A stretch of DNA of 64,000 nucleotides from an uncultured beta proteobacterium (GCA_903889565.1 CAISYC010000067.1:44535-108534), one strand, 5' to 3'; positions 45,324-54,542 are shown, counted from the stretch's first letter. Translations and numbers: made by a program. Notes: generated from the letters alone by a model not told the origin.

Positions 45324-46529
45324 ATGACAGTTTCAAATTCGGACTCGCCGCGTTTATTGTCCTCATATAAGGGCTTCAACCTGCTTGTCTTGGGCGTCAA
45401 GTATTGCGCCGTGCCTCAGAAGTTAGGTCCGGTCGATCCATTGGCGGAGCGGGAAGACAGTTCAGAACTGATTTGGGCGGAGCATGAGGCGGCGCTGCGT
45501 CAAAAGATTGACGCGTCGGGGCGCGTGGGTTCGATTCAACTTGTATCGTCATATCGGGGTTTCAACCTGCTTGCTGCGGGCGACGAATATTGCGCGGTGC
45601 CGCAGAAGCTGGGCGCGGGCACTACGGTGATCGAGCGGCAGCATGATCACCCGGAGTTGATCTGGGCTGAGGACGAAGGTGCGCTGCGCAGGAAGATCGA
45701 TTCTCAACGACTATGGCGACGGCTGGATCCCGTTCAGTCGGACACGCCATTGAATATTTTCGGTTTGCCAGAAGTGCTGGAAATCGAGCCTAGCTGCCAG
45801 GTTGATTCTGGATTTAAGAACTACGCCATTTATCCAATATCGATATTGTGTTTATGTGCATTGCTGATTGCTCATGCGACATTGCTGTCTCAATTCGCTA
45901 GTCCTAGGGCGTCGCCAGCAGTGCTAATCACTGTGGAAAAAGAACATCAATTCAATATTGTTAAGTTCGACGGTCGGTTTTTCGGGGTTCCCTTTGGAGT
46001 TCCAATTTCGTGGGGAGCGCCGAGCTACGATTCCGATTCCCGATTGATCATTGCAGCAAGCCAAGACGAAGTGAAATCGCGGATTCGTGACCAAGGGATA
46101 AGGCAGGTTCAAACGCCAATACTGACATTCGTGGACAAAGAGCATCAATTCAACATTGTGAAATTCGACGGTCGGTTTTTTGGGGTTCCCTTTGGGGTTC
46201 CAATTACGTGGGGGGCGCCGAGATACGATTCCGATTCCCGATTGATCATTGCGGCAAGTCAAGACGAAGTGGAATCACGGATTCGTGACCAAGGTACCAG
46301 ACAAGGGCAAACGCCAATACTGACATTCGTGGACAAAGAGCATCAATTCAACATTGTGAAATTCGACGGTCGGTTTTTTGGGGTTCCCTTTGGGGTTCCA
46401 ATTACTTGGGGGGCGCCTGGTTACGATGCCGATCCTCGGCTGATTATCGCGGTAACGCAGGGAGAAGCTGCATCTAGGATTATCAGCAGACAGGCAGAAA
46501 AGGAGATGGCATCGCGGCCCAAACGTTGA
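45324..46529 (+). CDS. Membrane protein built from five copies of an FN-[IL]-x5-FxxVP repeat
   Basis: This unrecognised 401-residue protein contains two N-terminal copies of a roughly 62-residue repeat (GFNLL...YCAVPQKLG...ELIWAE at residues 17 and 79). A transmembrane segment (about 167-188) follows, then three near-identical 66-residue copies (HQFNIVKFDGRFFGVPFGVP at 208, 274 and 340). Both repeat types share the order FN-hydrophobic-aromatic-VP, then a strand L-I-x-A, then E-x2-I. Similar single repeats occur at the ends of some glycosyltransferases. It follows the broken exporter gene; the upstream frame is open without a start, so the N-terminus may be lost. Confidence 0.65.
   Translation: MTVSNSDSPRLLSSYKGFNLLVLGVKYCAVPQKLGPVDPLAEREDSSELIWAEHEAALRQKIDASGRVGSIQLVSSYRGFNLLAAGDEYCAVPQKLGAGTTVIERQHDHPELIWAEDEGALRRKIDSQRLWRRLDPVQSDTPLNIFGLPEVLEIEPSCQVDSGFKNYAIYPISILCLCALLIAHATLLSQFASPRASPAVLITVEKEHQFNIVKFDGRFFGVPFGVPISWGAPSYDSDSRLIIAASQDEVKSRIRDQGIRQVQTPILTFVDKEHQFNIVKFDGRFFGVPFGVPITWGAPRYDSDSRLIIAASQDEVESRIRDQGTRQGQTPILTFVDKEHQFNIVKFDGRFFGVPFGVPITWGAPGYDADPRLIIAVTQGEAASRIISRQAEKEMASRPKR
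45945..46527 (+). repeat. Three tandem 198-bp repeats
   Basis: The sequence CATCAATTCAA recurs at 45945, 46143 and 46341, an exact 198-bp (66-codon) period. The second and third units are almost identical over most of their length, and the first differs by scattered substitutions. The array codes for the C-terminal three repeats of the protein at 45324. Such near-identity indicates recent duplication and a region prone to copy-number change. Confidence 0.9.
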
Positions 46530-46767
46530 TCGTTGCCGCAATAACGGGCGAGATCGTATTCCGAACGATTGGCAGAGGTGGGTACTAAAGCGTCATTTTT
46601 AGTTTTCAAATCGGTGGGCGATGGATGTGAAATTAGTTTCGTTTTATTTACCAGGCGGGCCATTTATTTTTTGGGGCGTGTTGTTGGCGCCTCCCGCAAC
46701 GGAAGCCACTCGTGACAACAATATTGTTTAGCGCGCGCCGCCAATTGTTTTCGGTTGCGGTTGCTAT

Positions 46768-47655
46768 TTGATCTTGGAACAATTTATTTCATTGCTATTG
46801 CCTACGCGCGGCCGGCCCGCGCTGGTGGAGCGCCTATTCAAAAGCATCGCCGAGACGAGTTCACGTCTTGACCGCATCGAAGTCATTCTTTATGTTGATG
46901 AGGATGACATTGGAAGCCATCAACTAACCAGCGATTGGATTGCCGTCACACGCATCATCGGGCCTAGGTTGTCGATGGGAGAGTACAACTCCGCCTGTCT
47001 CGCCAAGGCGAAGGGCGATATCATTGTTCTCGCTAATGATGACATGGTAATCCGCACGGCCGGTTGGGATGACCGCCTCCGGCAAGTTCATGCCGAATTG
47101 GCAGATGCGATTTATCTGACCTATTGCAATGACTGTTTCAAGAAGGGCGTGTGTACCTTCCCAATCCTTTCGCGCCGAACTTGTGAGCTTCTGGTGGATC
47201 CGTATCCCGCCGAGTACCAGGGGGCGTTTATCGACACTCATTTGTTCGATTTGTTTAAGCGGCTGCAGAAAGCTGGTTATGACCGCATCAGATATCTGGA
47301 CGACGTGGTTTTCGAACACCTGCATTTTCGTACAGGCCACGCGGAGCGTGATGCAACCTATCTACAGCGCGGGCGATTTGCGGGCGACGCCACTTATCTT
47401 GCGATGGCGCCGGAGCGCAGCGTGGGTGCTGCACGACTGTTAAATGCGATTCGTAATGAACCGTTGCCCCCATACGAAAAAGCCGGGTTGCGCCAATACG
47501 CGCCTGTTTGGTTGTTTGATGCGGTGATTTATTTGACCCGATTCGTTTTATTTGATCGTGAATTGCCGCTGCGCTGGCGTAGTTACGTTTGGTGCCGGTT
47601 CATTGGCCGGTATTTGGCATCGCACGAACCATTCAAGCGCTTTATTCTTCAATAG
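46768..47655 (+). CDS. Glycosyltransferase-like protein (GT-A fold)
   Basis: This 295-residue protein begins with a family-2-like segment (FISLLLPTRGRPALVERLFKSI) and has a nucleotide-sugar-binding acidic motif, either VDEDD or ANDDM (the DxD equivalent). An internal segment, TYCNDCFKKGVCTFPILSRR, could be the acceptor region. The start is TTG at 46768. It is probably one of the few transferases assembling the repeat unit; the number of glycosyltransferases in this window is low for a full O-antigen locus, so others may lie elsewhere. Confidence 0.7.
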   Translation: MILEQFISLLLPTRGRPALVERLFKSIAETSSRLDRIEVILYVDEDDIGSHQLTSDWIAVTRIIGPRLSMGEYNSACLAKAKGDIIVLANDDMVIRTAGWDDRLRQVHAELADAIYLTYCNDCFKKGVCTFPILSRRTCELLVDPYPAEYQGAFIDTHLFDLFKRLQKAGYDRIRYLDDVVFEHLHFRTGHAERDATYLQRGRFAGDATYLAMAPERSVGAARLLNAIRNEPLPPYEKAGLRQYAPVWLFDAVIYLTRFVLFDRELPLRWRSYVWCRFIGRYLASHEPFKRFILQ

Positions 47656-47667
47656 GCGCTTGAGGCG

Positions 47668-48225
47668 ATGAATCGCGAGCGCTCAGCACTTTTTCTGGAT
47701 CGCGACGGCGTGATCAATGTCGATCACGGTTATGTTTGCCAGCCGGAGGAATTCGAATTTGTCGATGGCATCTTCGATCTTTGCCGGGTAGCGACCGAAC
47801 GCGACTACCTCATTGTTGTGGTCACCAACCAGGCGGGCATCGGGCGTGGCTACTATACCGAGCAGGAATTTCACGCGCTGTCGGCTTGGATGTGCGACGC
47901 TTTTCTTGCGCAGGCGATCAAAATTTCGCGCGTCTATTTTTGTCCTTATCATCCCGAGCACGGGATCGGCGATTACAAGAGAGAGTCTGGTTTTCGAAAA
48001 CCCGGGCCGGGGATGATTCTGGAAGCTGCGCGCGACTTCAATCTCGATTTGGCGGCGTCTGTTCTCGTTGGAGATAAGGCGTCGGATGTCGCGGCTGGAA
48101 TGGCAGCCGGTGTCGGGCGCAATTTCCTGTATTGGCCAAACGAAAATCCTCCAGCTTTATCCGGTGCTGTTGTGGTCAGCAGCCTCCTCGAGGTTGGGCG
48201 CCAGATTTCCAGCAACAATCAGTAG
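47668..48225 (+). CDS. gmhB: D-glycero-D-manno-heptose 1,7-bisphosphate 7-phosphatase
   Basis: This 185-residue HAD phosphatase of the HisB/GmhB group has the nucleophile motif LFLDRDGVINVDHGYV, motif II VVTNQAGIGRGYY and the late LVGDKASDVAAG. A Cys-rich zinc loop usual in GmhB is only partly seen (YFCPYHPEHG). It removes the 7-phosphate so that HddC can add GMP at C1. With hddA, hddC and gmhA it completes the GDP-heptose pathway, although it is some 6 kb from the other three. Confidence 0.88.
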   Translation: MNRERSALFLDRDGVINVDHGYVCQPEEFEFVDGIFDLCRVATERDYLIVVVTNQAGIGRGYYTEQEFHALSAWMCDAFLAQAIKISRVYFCPYHPEHGIGDYKRESGFRKPGPGMILEAARDFNLDLAASVLVGDKASDVAAGMAAGVGRNFLYWPNENPPALSGAVVVSSLLEVGRQISSNNQ

Positions 48226-48405
48226 CAGAGCCGGCAAACAGCAGGCTCTGGCCTGCGACAGACGCTTGATGTTTCGCGCTTTTAGCAACGGACGGGTAAG
48301 ATATGCGGAATGGCTAATTTCGATTAACTGAATCGCGGTTCGGTGCAAAGTCGGGCGAGGCCGCTACCGTACTTTGGTTACCGACGAACCGGCGCATAAA
48401 CACTC

Positions 48406-49557
48406 ATGGCATATCTTTTCGTTGCGCTTTTGGTTTCGTTCGTGGTGACGCTTTCCATTATTCGGGTACAGCTAGTACGAATGCGTGCGCCCGCTCACTC
48501 CGTCGAAGGCAGACATGCCGAGTGGCTCCGCGCCTCCAGTTCGCGCGGCCTGCGTAGGGCCGGGGGCATCGGTGTTGCGGCCGGACTGTTCATTAGTTTG
48601 ATCGCCCGCCTCGGAGACGAATCACCGATTGCACCCGTTGTTGTCCATGTCGGGCTCGCCATGCTTGCTGGGGCAGCACCGGTATTTCTGGCGGGGCTGC
48701 TTGAGGATCTGACCGGGCGCATGGGCATCGCATCGCGTTTAATTGCCGCATTTGTTTCCGCTGCGCTCACCGGGTGGCTACTTGATGCATGGATTGTGCG
48801 GGTCGATGTGCCCTTGCTAAATCTGGCGCTTGGCGTGCCGACTGTTTCTGTAATTTTTACCTGTTTATTGGTAGCAGGCATTACCAACGCGTTTAATATT
48901 ATCGACGGATTTAATGGCCTCGCTGCGGGCGTGGCAAGCCTGATACTTGTCGGTATTGCTTACGTTGCGTTCAAGGTCAACGATATTGCTGTTTTGGTTG
49001 CGGCGTTGACAGCGGTGGGCGCGATACTCGGATTTATGTTGCTGAATTTTCCACGCGGGCTGATTTATCTGGGTGATGGCGGTGCCTATTTGCTGGGTTT
49101 CTGGGTTGGTGTCCTGCTTGTGCTCTTGGTGGGGCGGAATTCGCAAGTGTCTGCGTGGTTTCCGGTTCTTTTATGCTCGTATCCGGTATGCGAACTATTG
49201 TTTTCAATTTATCGGCGTGTTGTCGTCCGGCGCGTACATCCCGGATTGCCCGACGCGGCACATTTGCATCACTTGATCTACAAGCGCCTGGTGCGCTGGC
49301 TGGTGGGTACGGATTTGCCGGTATACAAAACCCAGCGCAATGCACTGACAGCGCCTTATCTCTGGATTATCACTTCAATTGGTGTGGTGCCCGCGGTGAT
49401 TTTCTGGAAATCGACCACCGAATTGCAAGTTGGCTGCGCGGCATTCGCCGTGGCCTACATTTATGGTTACACCCGCATCGTGAAATTTCGCGCGCCCCGC
49501 TGGTGGGTTTTGCATAAAGGCGGTCAGAGACCCCCCGTGACCCCGAAGGAAAAATGA
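48406..49557 (+). CDS. WecA/MraY-family polyprenyl-phosphate sugar-1-phosphate transferase
   Basis: This 383-residue multi-pass protein (about 10-11 helices) is of the GT4 polyprenyl-phosphate glycosyl-1-phosphate transferase family. The signature NAFNIIDGFNGLAAG is the Mg2+/substrate loop, and GDGGAYLLGF and HLHHLIYKRLV are the second and third loops. It starts polysaccharide assembly by linking a HexNAc-1-phosphate to undecaprenyl phosphate. The exact sugar is not readable from sequence. Its end overlaps the next gene by 4 bases. Confidence 0.9.
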   Translation: MAYLFVALLVSFVVTLSIIRVQLVRMRAPAHSVEGRHAEWLRASSSRGLRRAGGIGVAAGLFISLIARLGDESPIAPVVVHVGLAMLAGAAPVFLAGLLEDLTGRMGIASRLIAAFVSAALTGWLLDAWIVRVDVPLLNLALGVPTVSVIFTCLLVAGITNAFNIIDGFNGLAAGVASLILVGIAYVAFKVNDIAVLVAALTAVGAILGFMLLNFPRGLIYLGDGGAYLLGFWVGVLLVLLVGRNSQVSAWFPVLLCSYPVCELLFSIYRRVVVRRVHPGLPDAAHLHHLIYKRLVRWLVGTDLPVYKTQRNALTAPYLWIITSIGVVPAVIFWKSTTELQVGCAAFAVAYIYGYTRIVKFRAPRWWVLHKGGQRPPVTPKEK

Positions 49558-52310
49558 ATTTTCTAATCCGTCGTCCATTCTGGTCGCATCTTGCCAGCGC
49601 ATGCGTCGTGGCCATCGTTGCTGCCGTACCAATACTGATGAGCAACGTGATGGATCGCGGCTTCGAGATTGCCAAACAATACGTGGCAGAACCCCTGGTG
49701 GTACTGGCGTTCGGCGCGGCGCTACTGGGCGGTGGTTGGCGATGGCTGATGCAGCAAAGGATTGTTACCAAGATTGCGGTGGTAGCCTTCCTGCTGTTCC
49801 TGGGTTTGGCGGTTGTTTCAACCGGCTTGGCGGAGAATACGGACGTTGCCATTTTTGGCGGCTATTACCGCCACGAAGGCTTGCTCGCGTGGGGCGTCTA
49901 CGGCGCATTCTTCTTTGCCGCGCTGGCAGTGGGGCGTCACCCGAATCGGCTGGTTAGTGTTCTGGATGTGTTGCTATTGGCAAGCGTTATTCCTGCTGTC
50001 TACGCCGTACAGCAGCGCCTGGGGCTGGATTTTGAGCCCTTGGGTACGCGTGAGTTTGCGCGGCCAGGCTCAACGTTAGGGAGCCCGGTTTTTCTTGCGG
50101 CCTATTTGGGCCTTTTGCTTCCCGCGACGGTGGCGCGTTGCTGGCTTTCGCGCCGCCGGGCGCCGGAGCTGGTGCTATGGCTGATCGTCGTCGTGTTGCA
50201 GGCGTGCGGACTTTTGCTCACGCAATCTCGGGGGCCGTTATTGGCGGCGATTATCGGATTGTTGTTGATTGCCTGCTTGATCGCGGTTTGCGTGCGCAAT
50301 GGCCGCATTGTTTTGCACACTGCGGCGGCATTTGCTGCGTTGATAGCGACGACGCTGCTCGCAATCAATACGGCTCCCGCTGTTAAGCATTGGGCGCAGG
50401 AAGTTCCGGTTTTGAGCCGCCTCGTATTTAACCTGGGCAGCGACGCTGCGACCGAAACGCAGAATGCTTCGACCAGCGCCGCGGCACGCCTGGCCATCTG
50501 GGGCGCGGGCGTTGACACTTTCGCCGCTGCGCCGCTTCAGAAAAAAATATTTGGATACGGGCCCGAATCGGCCTACGTCCATTATTTTTCGCACATGCCG
50601 GAATCAGTCCCGGGGCTGGTAGGTTACGGAGCGGATCACACTTTTGATCGCATGCATGCCGATGCGCTGGATATTGGCTTGAATTTTGGGCTCTTCGCGT
50701 GGCTCGCGTATGGTCTTTTTTTTGGTTCGGTCGTCTACGCTGGTACGCGCGCCTTGTTCGACCTTTGCGGTAATGCACCCCTGTGGATATTTCTCGGCTT
50801 TACGTTTTTGGGTGGGTTATTTGGAGCTCTCCTGGCGGCGCAGATGGGGCTTGGCAATGCTGCGGCGCCGGCATTCGGTCTTGGGGTTGGTGGGGGCTGG
50901 GTTCTGTTCGCGGTCGGTTGTGCGTGGCGGGCGTTCAAACGCAGTCAAGCTCAGGGGGCGGCCCAGATGGCGGAGCGTTGGGTTTTGCTGGCCGGATTAA
51001 CGGCTTCGCTGTGCGTGTTCTGGATGGACGCGCAGGTCAACATTCCGGTAGTAACAACTCGTTTGATCTCGTTTGCATTTGCGGCACTCATTCTGGTCAT
51101 TGCTGAGGGCTTTGCGCCAGCGGCGGAAAAAAATACTGATCCAGCGGCCGTCGCTGAAGATGGACTTCTGGTTGCGGGTGTTGCCTGCAGCTTGATTGCC
51201 GCGTGCGCGGGTTTCTTGCCGGTTGCGTTGTTCAATATCGCGGGCGTGCAACAGGAGGCGCACTGGGGGCTTAGGGCGTTATCGCTGATTTTGTTCGTGC
51301 CGATTGCGGCGTTCGCCCTCTGGGTGCATGCACGGCGTTGCGGCAGTTTCAGCGGTGCTAACGTTCGATACTGGCTCGCGATCGCCGTTGGGGTGCCGTT
51401 AATCTACATCGCCGCGCACTTTGCACTGATGGTGTTGCCCGGCTCCGAATTGGCCATGAATCAGGTGCAACACATTGCGCTGGCGTCCTTCGCCTGTCCG
51501 TTATTTATCCTCGCGCTATGCGTGGCATACGCATTGCTCATGAAGGAAGCGGGCGCGACGACAAGCGATGCGAGCAACTTTTCGCTTCTTGCGCGGATCG
51601 GGATTAGCTTTGTGGCGGCCTCGGTGTTGGTCGTGGGGATTTTGGCCTGGCGGACAACCCAGGCCGACGTTGCGTCGTCTCTTGCATTGTTGGCGTCGGA
51701 AAAGCAGCCGCAGTTGTCTGTGCAGTTGATCGAAGAAGCGGTGCGCCTGCTGCCCTATGAGCGCTACTATCGCCGGCAGTTGGTGTTTAATTTTCTGGAC
51801 CGGGCGTTGGCTGATATTCGTCAGCTCGACAAGCTGCCAGATCGCATTCCCGACGTGGTGCGTAATCTTTTGGACGCCGAAAAAGTGGCGCGCACGGCCG
51901 CGCTGCTCTTTCCGCTCGATCCGTGGATGAACATTGCGTTGGCGAATGTGCGGCAGGTGCAGGCGTTACGTGTGCTTCGTCCGCTCGATCCCGACGGCGG
52001 GTTGCTCGCGGCTGAGGAGGCGAATCGTCTGTTTGCTTATGCCCATTTGATGTTTCCGACAGAGCCCTTGCTTCTGCGCAATTGGGCGCAACTGTTAGCT
52101 GATCAGGGCAATGTGCCGGATGCCTACCGGGTGCTCGATTTAATGGAAAAGCTGATTCCGCACGATTTGCAACCCTACTCCGAAAGAATTGCGATTGCGT
52201 CTCAAATCAATGATAGATATACAATTATTGAGACTTTGGCGCGCGCGCGCTTGGTGTTGCTACCGCAGCTTTTCAGTCAGTTACAGGGAATTGCCGACGT
52301 TCGCCAGTAG
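49554..52310 (+). CDS. O-antigen ligase/polymerase-like membrane protein with C-terminal helical repeats
   Basis: This 918-residue protein has about 12-14 hydrophobic helices in residues 1-690. The Wzy_C/O-antigen-ligase region (about 210-390) includes AARLAIWGAGVDTFAAAPL and the long periplasmic loop with HADALDIGLNFG. A soluble C-terminus (about 700-918) of TPR-like helices follows (AVRLLPYERYYRRQLVFNFL; LLRNWAQLLADQGNVPDAYRVLDLM). The layout fits large ligases of betaproteobacteria that attach glycans to lipid or protein. Whether it is ligase, polymerase or a PglL-type protein glycosyltransferase cannot be settled. Confidence 0.85.
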   Translation: MNFLIRRPFWSHLASACVVAIVAAVPILMSNVMDRGFEIAKQYVAEPLVVLAFGAALLGGGWRWLMQQRIVTKIAVVAFLLFLGLAVVSTGLAENTDVAIFGGYYRHEGLLAWGVYGAFFFAALAVGRHPNRLVSVLDVLLLASVIPAVYAVQQRLGLDFEPLGTREFARPGSTLGSPVFLAAYLGLLLPATVARCWLSRRRAPELVLWLIVVVLQACGLLLTQSRGPLLAAIIGLLLIACLIAVCVRNGRIVLHTAAAFAALIATTLLAINTAPAVKHWAQEVPVLSRLVFNLGSDAATETQNASTSAAARLAIWGAGVDTFAAAPLQKKIFGYGPESAYVHYFSHMPESVPGLVGYGADHTFDRMHADALDIGLNFGLFAWLAYGLFFGSVVYAGTRALFDLCGNAPLWIFLGFTFLGGLFGALLAAQMGLGNAAAPAFGLGVGGGWVLFAVGCAWRAFKRSQAQGAAQMAERWVLLAGLTASLCVFWMDAQVNIPVVTTRLISFAFAALILVIAEGFAPAAEKNTDPAAVAEDGLLVAGVACSLIAACAGFLPVALFNIAGVQQEAHWGLRALSLILFVPIAAFALWVHARRCGSFSGANVRYWLAIAVGVPLIYIAAHFALMVLPGSELAMNQVQHIALASFACPLFILALCVAYALLMKEAGATTSDASNFSLLARIGISFVAASVLVVGILAWRTTQADVASSLALLASEKQPQLSVQLIEEAVRLLPYERYYRRQLVFNFLDRALADIRQLDKLPDRIPDVVRNLLDAEKVARTAALLFPLDPWMNIALANVRQVQALRVLRPLDPDGGLLAAEEANRLFAYAHLMFPTEPLLLRNWAQLLADQGNVPDAYRVLDLMEKLIPHDLQPYSERIAIASQINDRYTIIETLARARLVLLPQLFSQLQGIADVRQ

Positions 52311-52616
52311 CGACAACGCATCTTTTGTCATTGCCCCCCAATCGAAAAATTCATCGCGCTAGGAATCCCGTCATGTTATGACCGCGCAAATGAAATAATT
52401 TACTTTAAAATCAATGTAATATCGGTTTTTATGGTTGGGGGTAGAAAATCTGCGCGGGCACTATAGGTGAGTCAAATCTGCAACAAAACAATGAAGATTT
52501 CCGGAATCGCAAATGACATCAGGATAACTTGTTGTTGTTTTCCGGGTTTGGATGATATATTCGGACCAACAGTGTTATTCCGTCGTGTAGTGAAATCTGA
52601 GGGATAAAAAAATATC
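52311..52616. other. Intergenic region before the outer-membrane barrel gene
   Basis: These 306 bases are AT-rich, and no ORF or RNA gene was recognised in them. They probably carry the promoter of the barrel gene: a TATATT-like box (GATGATATATTCGG) lies about 60 bases before its ATG, and GAGGGAT is its ribosome site. Confidence 0.5.
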
Positions 52617-53669
52617 ATGAACAAAAAAAGTGTTTACTCAGCAGTTGTTGCATTCGCCCTCACGGCGTTTACGGGCTCTGCGTTAGCCCAAGCGACGTCG
52701 TCGACAACAACGCCCGCCGGTAAAATTGCAAATTCACAGCCCTCGCAAAACTCGGGTGTTGCTAGCGTTGGGCTTTCGGGACCCTCCTTGGGGGTCGGTG
52801 GCGCCATAGGTGGTGCGATCGGGGGCATCTCAATATCCGGCGGCTCGCTTGCCAGTGGTTCTAATGTTAAGCGTTATGCTTTAACCGGCGATACCGGTGC
52901 AGCGGGCGCACCCGCGACCTCGCTGTGGAATGTGTGGACCGCCTATTCCCGCAGTGACGTTGGATATAATTTCTCGCAGTTGCAATCGAGCGGTAAGGTT
53001 GACGTGTTTCTTGCCGGTGTCGACTACACGCTCCCGAACGACGTGATCGTCGGTGTGGCCGTTGCAAAGGATCGGACCAACATCGATCTTAATTTCTCTG
53101 GTGGCACGCTGTCTGGCAACGGCGTCACCATTTCGCCGTACTTTGGTGTCGCGATTAACAAAAATCTTTCCCTGGATGGCACCATTGGCTTCGGGCGTAC
53201 AGATATCACCACCAATACTCTGGGGGTCGGTGGTTCCTCACGCAGTGATCGTACCATCGGTAGCTTGGGCCTGACTTACGTGGAAAAGGTCGACAACTGG
53301 ACGTTGTCTGCACGCGGCGCCCTCCTGAGCGTCAATGACAAGCTCGGCGCCTATACTTTGACGAACGGCACATTTGTTACTGATGGAACGGTCAAAGTTA
53401 CGCAGCTTCGTGTGAGCGGACAAGCGGCCTATTCGCTTGGCACGTTTACACCGTTCGTTGGGTTGGCCCTGATCGACGATATCAACCGGCCGAATCAGGC
53501 GCCTGTTAACGGCATCGCTGCAGCAAATGCCAGGTTTGGCTGGACGCCGACGATCGGTGTGCGGTTTAAGGCCGACAGCTCTGTTTATGGCGCTATCCAG
53601 TACTCTTCGGAGCAGCGTTCTGAAGTCAAGAACAATCAGATCCTGTTTAACCTCGGGATCCGGTTCTAA
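52617..53669 (+). CDS. Outer-membrane beta-barrel protein (autotransporter-barrel-like)
   Basis: This 350-residue protein has a signal peptide (cleavage after GSALA-QA). A Gly/Ser-rich N-terminal part follows with no passenger fold, then a beta-barrel of about 240 residues built of amphipathic strands (NVWTAYSRSDVGYNFSQLQ; VDVFLAGVDYTL; TISPYFGVAINKNLSLDG). It ends in ILFNLGIRF with a C-terminal Phe, the BamA recognition signal. The lack of a long passenger domain makes a porin-like or adhesin role possible. It has its own promoter region and a terminator behind it. Confidence 0.83.
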   Translation: MNKKSVYSAVVAFALTAFTGSALAQATSSTTTPAGKIANSQPSQNSGVASVGLSGPSLGVGGAIGGAIGGISISGGSLASGSNVKRYALTGDTGAAGAPATSLWNVWTAYSRSDVGYNFSQLQSSGKVDVFLAGVDYTLPNDVIVGVAVAKDRTNIDLNFSGGTLSGNGVTISPYFGVAINKNLSLDGTIGFGRTDITTNTLGVGGSSRSDRTIGSLGLTYVEKVDNWTLSARGALLSVNDKLGAYTLTNGTFVTDGTVKVTQLRVSGQAAYSLGTFTPFVGLALIDDINRPNQAPVNGIAAANARFGWTPTIGVRFKADSSVYGAIQYSSEQRSEVKNNQILFNLGIRF

Positions 53670-53672
53670 GGG

Positions 53673-54542
53673 TTGGGTTTGCGCCGCCGGCTTTTGCCGG
53701 CGAGCATCGACAAAATCAAGCTGCCGAGTTGGGGGATCCCCGGCTCGGCAGTTTTATTTTGTGCGGCCTGCGCGGCGCTCCAATCGCCGATCGAATACAG
53801 TCGCACGGTGGCAGAAGCCGCCGGTTTTGCGCAAGTTGAGGTGCCTGACCCGCGCATTCGCGGGTTTGCGCGGCAGACCGCGCCAGGGGCCGCCACTTCA
53901 AGCGTAACGTTTTATATTGAGAGCGACGGTGCCCCGTGGCGGTTTCCTGACGAGCCGCCGGTGGATCCTACACCCCTAAAACCGGTTGTATTACGCATGG
54001 CGATCGACGATCCCGCGCCCGCGGTCGCATATCTTGGGCGGCCTTGCCAATTCTTGCCGGCTGCCGAATTGCGCAATTGCGACCCGAGATTATGGATGCG
54101 GGCACGCTTTAGCGATGATGTGGTGACCGCAATGAACACGGCGGTTGACCGTATCAAGCAACGCTATGGTGCCCGTGAGGTGAAACTGGTCGGGTACTCC
54201 GGAGGTGGCGCCATGGCGGCGCTGCTCGCGGCTCGGCGTAGCGATGTTAGTTGCCTGGTTACGATTGCCGCGCCACTCGATACCACGGCGTGGACTGAGG
54301 CCTTGCACGTCTCTCCGCTGTCGCTGTCGCTAAATCCGGCGGACCAGACCGGTGCTTTGACCCGGGTGCCGCAAACCCATTTCCGGGGCTTGCAAGACAA
54401 ACTGGTACCGGCATCGACAACGGCTCGATTTTTGAAGGGCGTGCCGGGCGCGACCGTGATCGATAAAGAAAAATTCGACCACAATTGCTGCTGGCTGGAC
54501 GATTGGAAGGACTTGCGCCGCGCATCCTGCCTTGCCCAATAG
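53673..54542 (+). CDS. Alpha/beta-hydrolase-like protein
   Basis: This protein of up to 289 residues has the nucleophile elbow VGYSGGGAMAALLAA (GxSxG), a likely acid in LQDKLVP and a likely His in KFDHNCCW: a full alpha/beta-hydrolase triad. It has the size of esterase or lipase-like proteins of unknown substrate. The start is doubtful: TTG at 53673 places a strong hairpin terminator within codons 17-30, whereas GTG at 53808 is the first start after it. A Cys-rich N-terminal FCAACAALQ could be a degenerate lipoprotein signal. Confidence 0.72.
   Translation: MGLRRRLLPASIDKIKLPSWGIPGSAVLFCAACAALQSPIEYSRTVAEAAGFAQVEVPDPRIRGFARQTAPGAATSSVTFYIESDGAPWRFPDEPPVDPTPLKPVVLRMAIDDPAPAVAYLGRPCQFLPAAELRNCDPRLWMRARFSDDVVTAMNTAVDRIKQRYGAREVKLVGYSGGGAMAALLAARRSDVSCLVTIAAPLDTTAWTEALHVSPLSLSLNPADQTGALTRVPQTHFRGLQDKLVPASTTARFLKGVPGATVIDKEKFDHNCCWLDDWKDLRRASCLAQ
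53721..53760. terminator. Rho-independent (bidirectional) terminator inside the next ORF
   Basis: CTGCCGAG and CTCGGCAG form an 8-bp stem enclosing a secondary GGATCC-containing palindrome, followed by TTTTATTTT. On the left, CAAAATCAAG gives a T-rich tract for the opposite strand. It lies 52 bases after the barrel gene stop codon and inside the 5' part of the hydrolase ORF. Confidence 0.6.
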
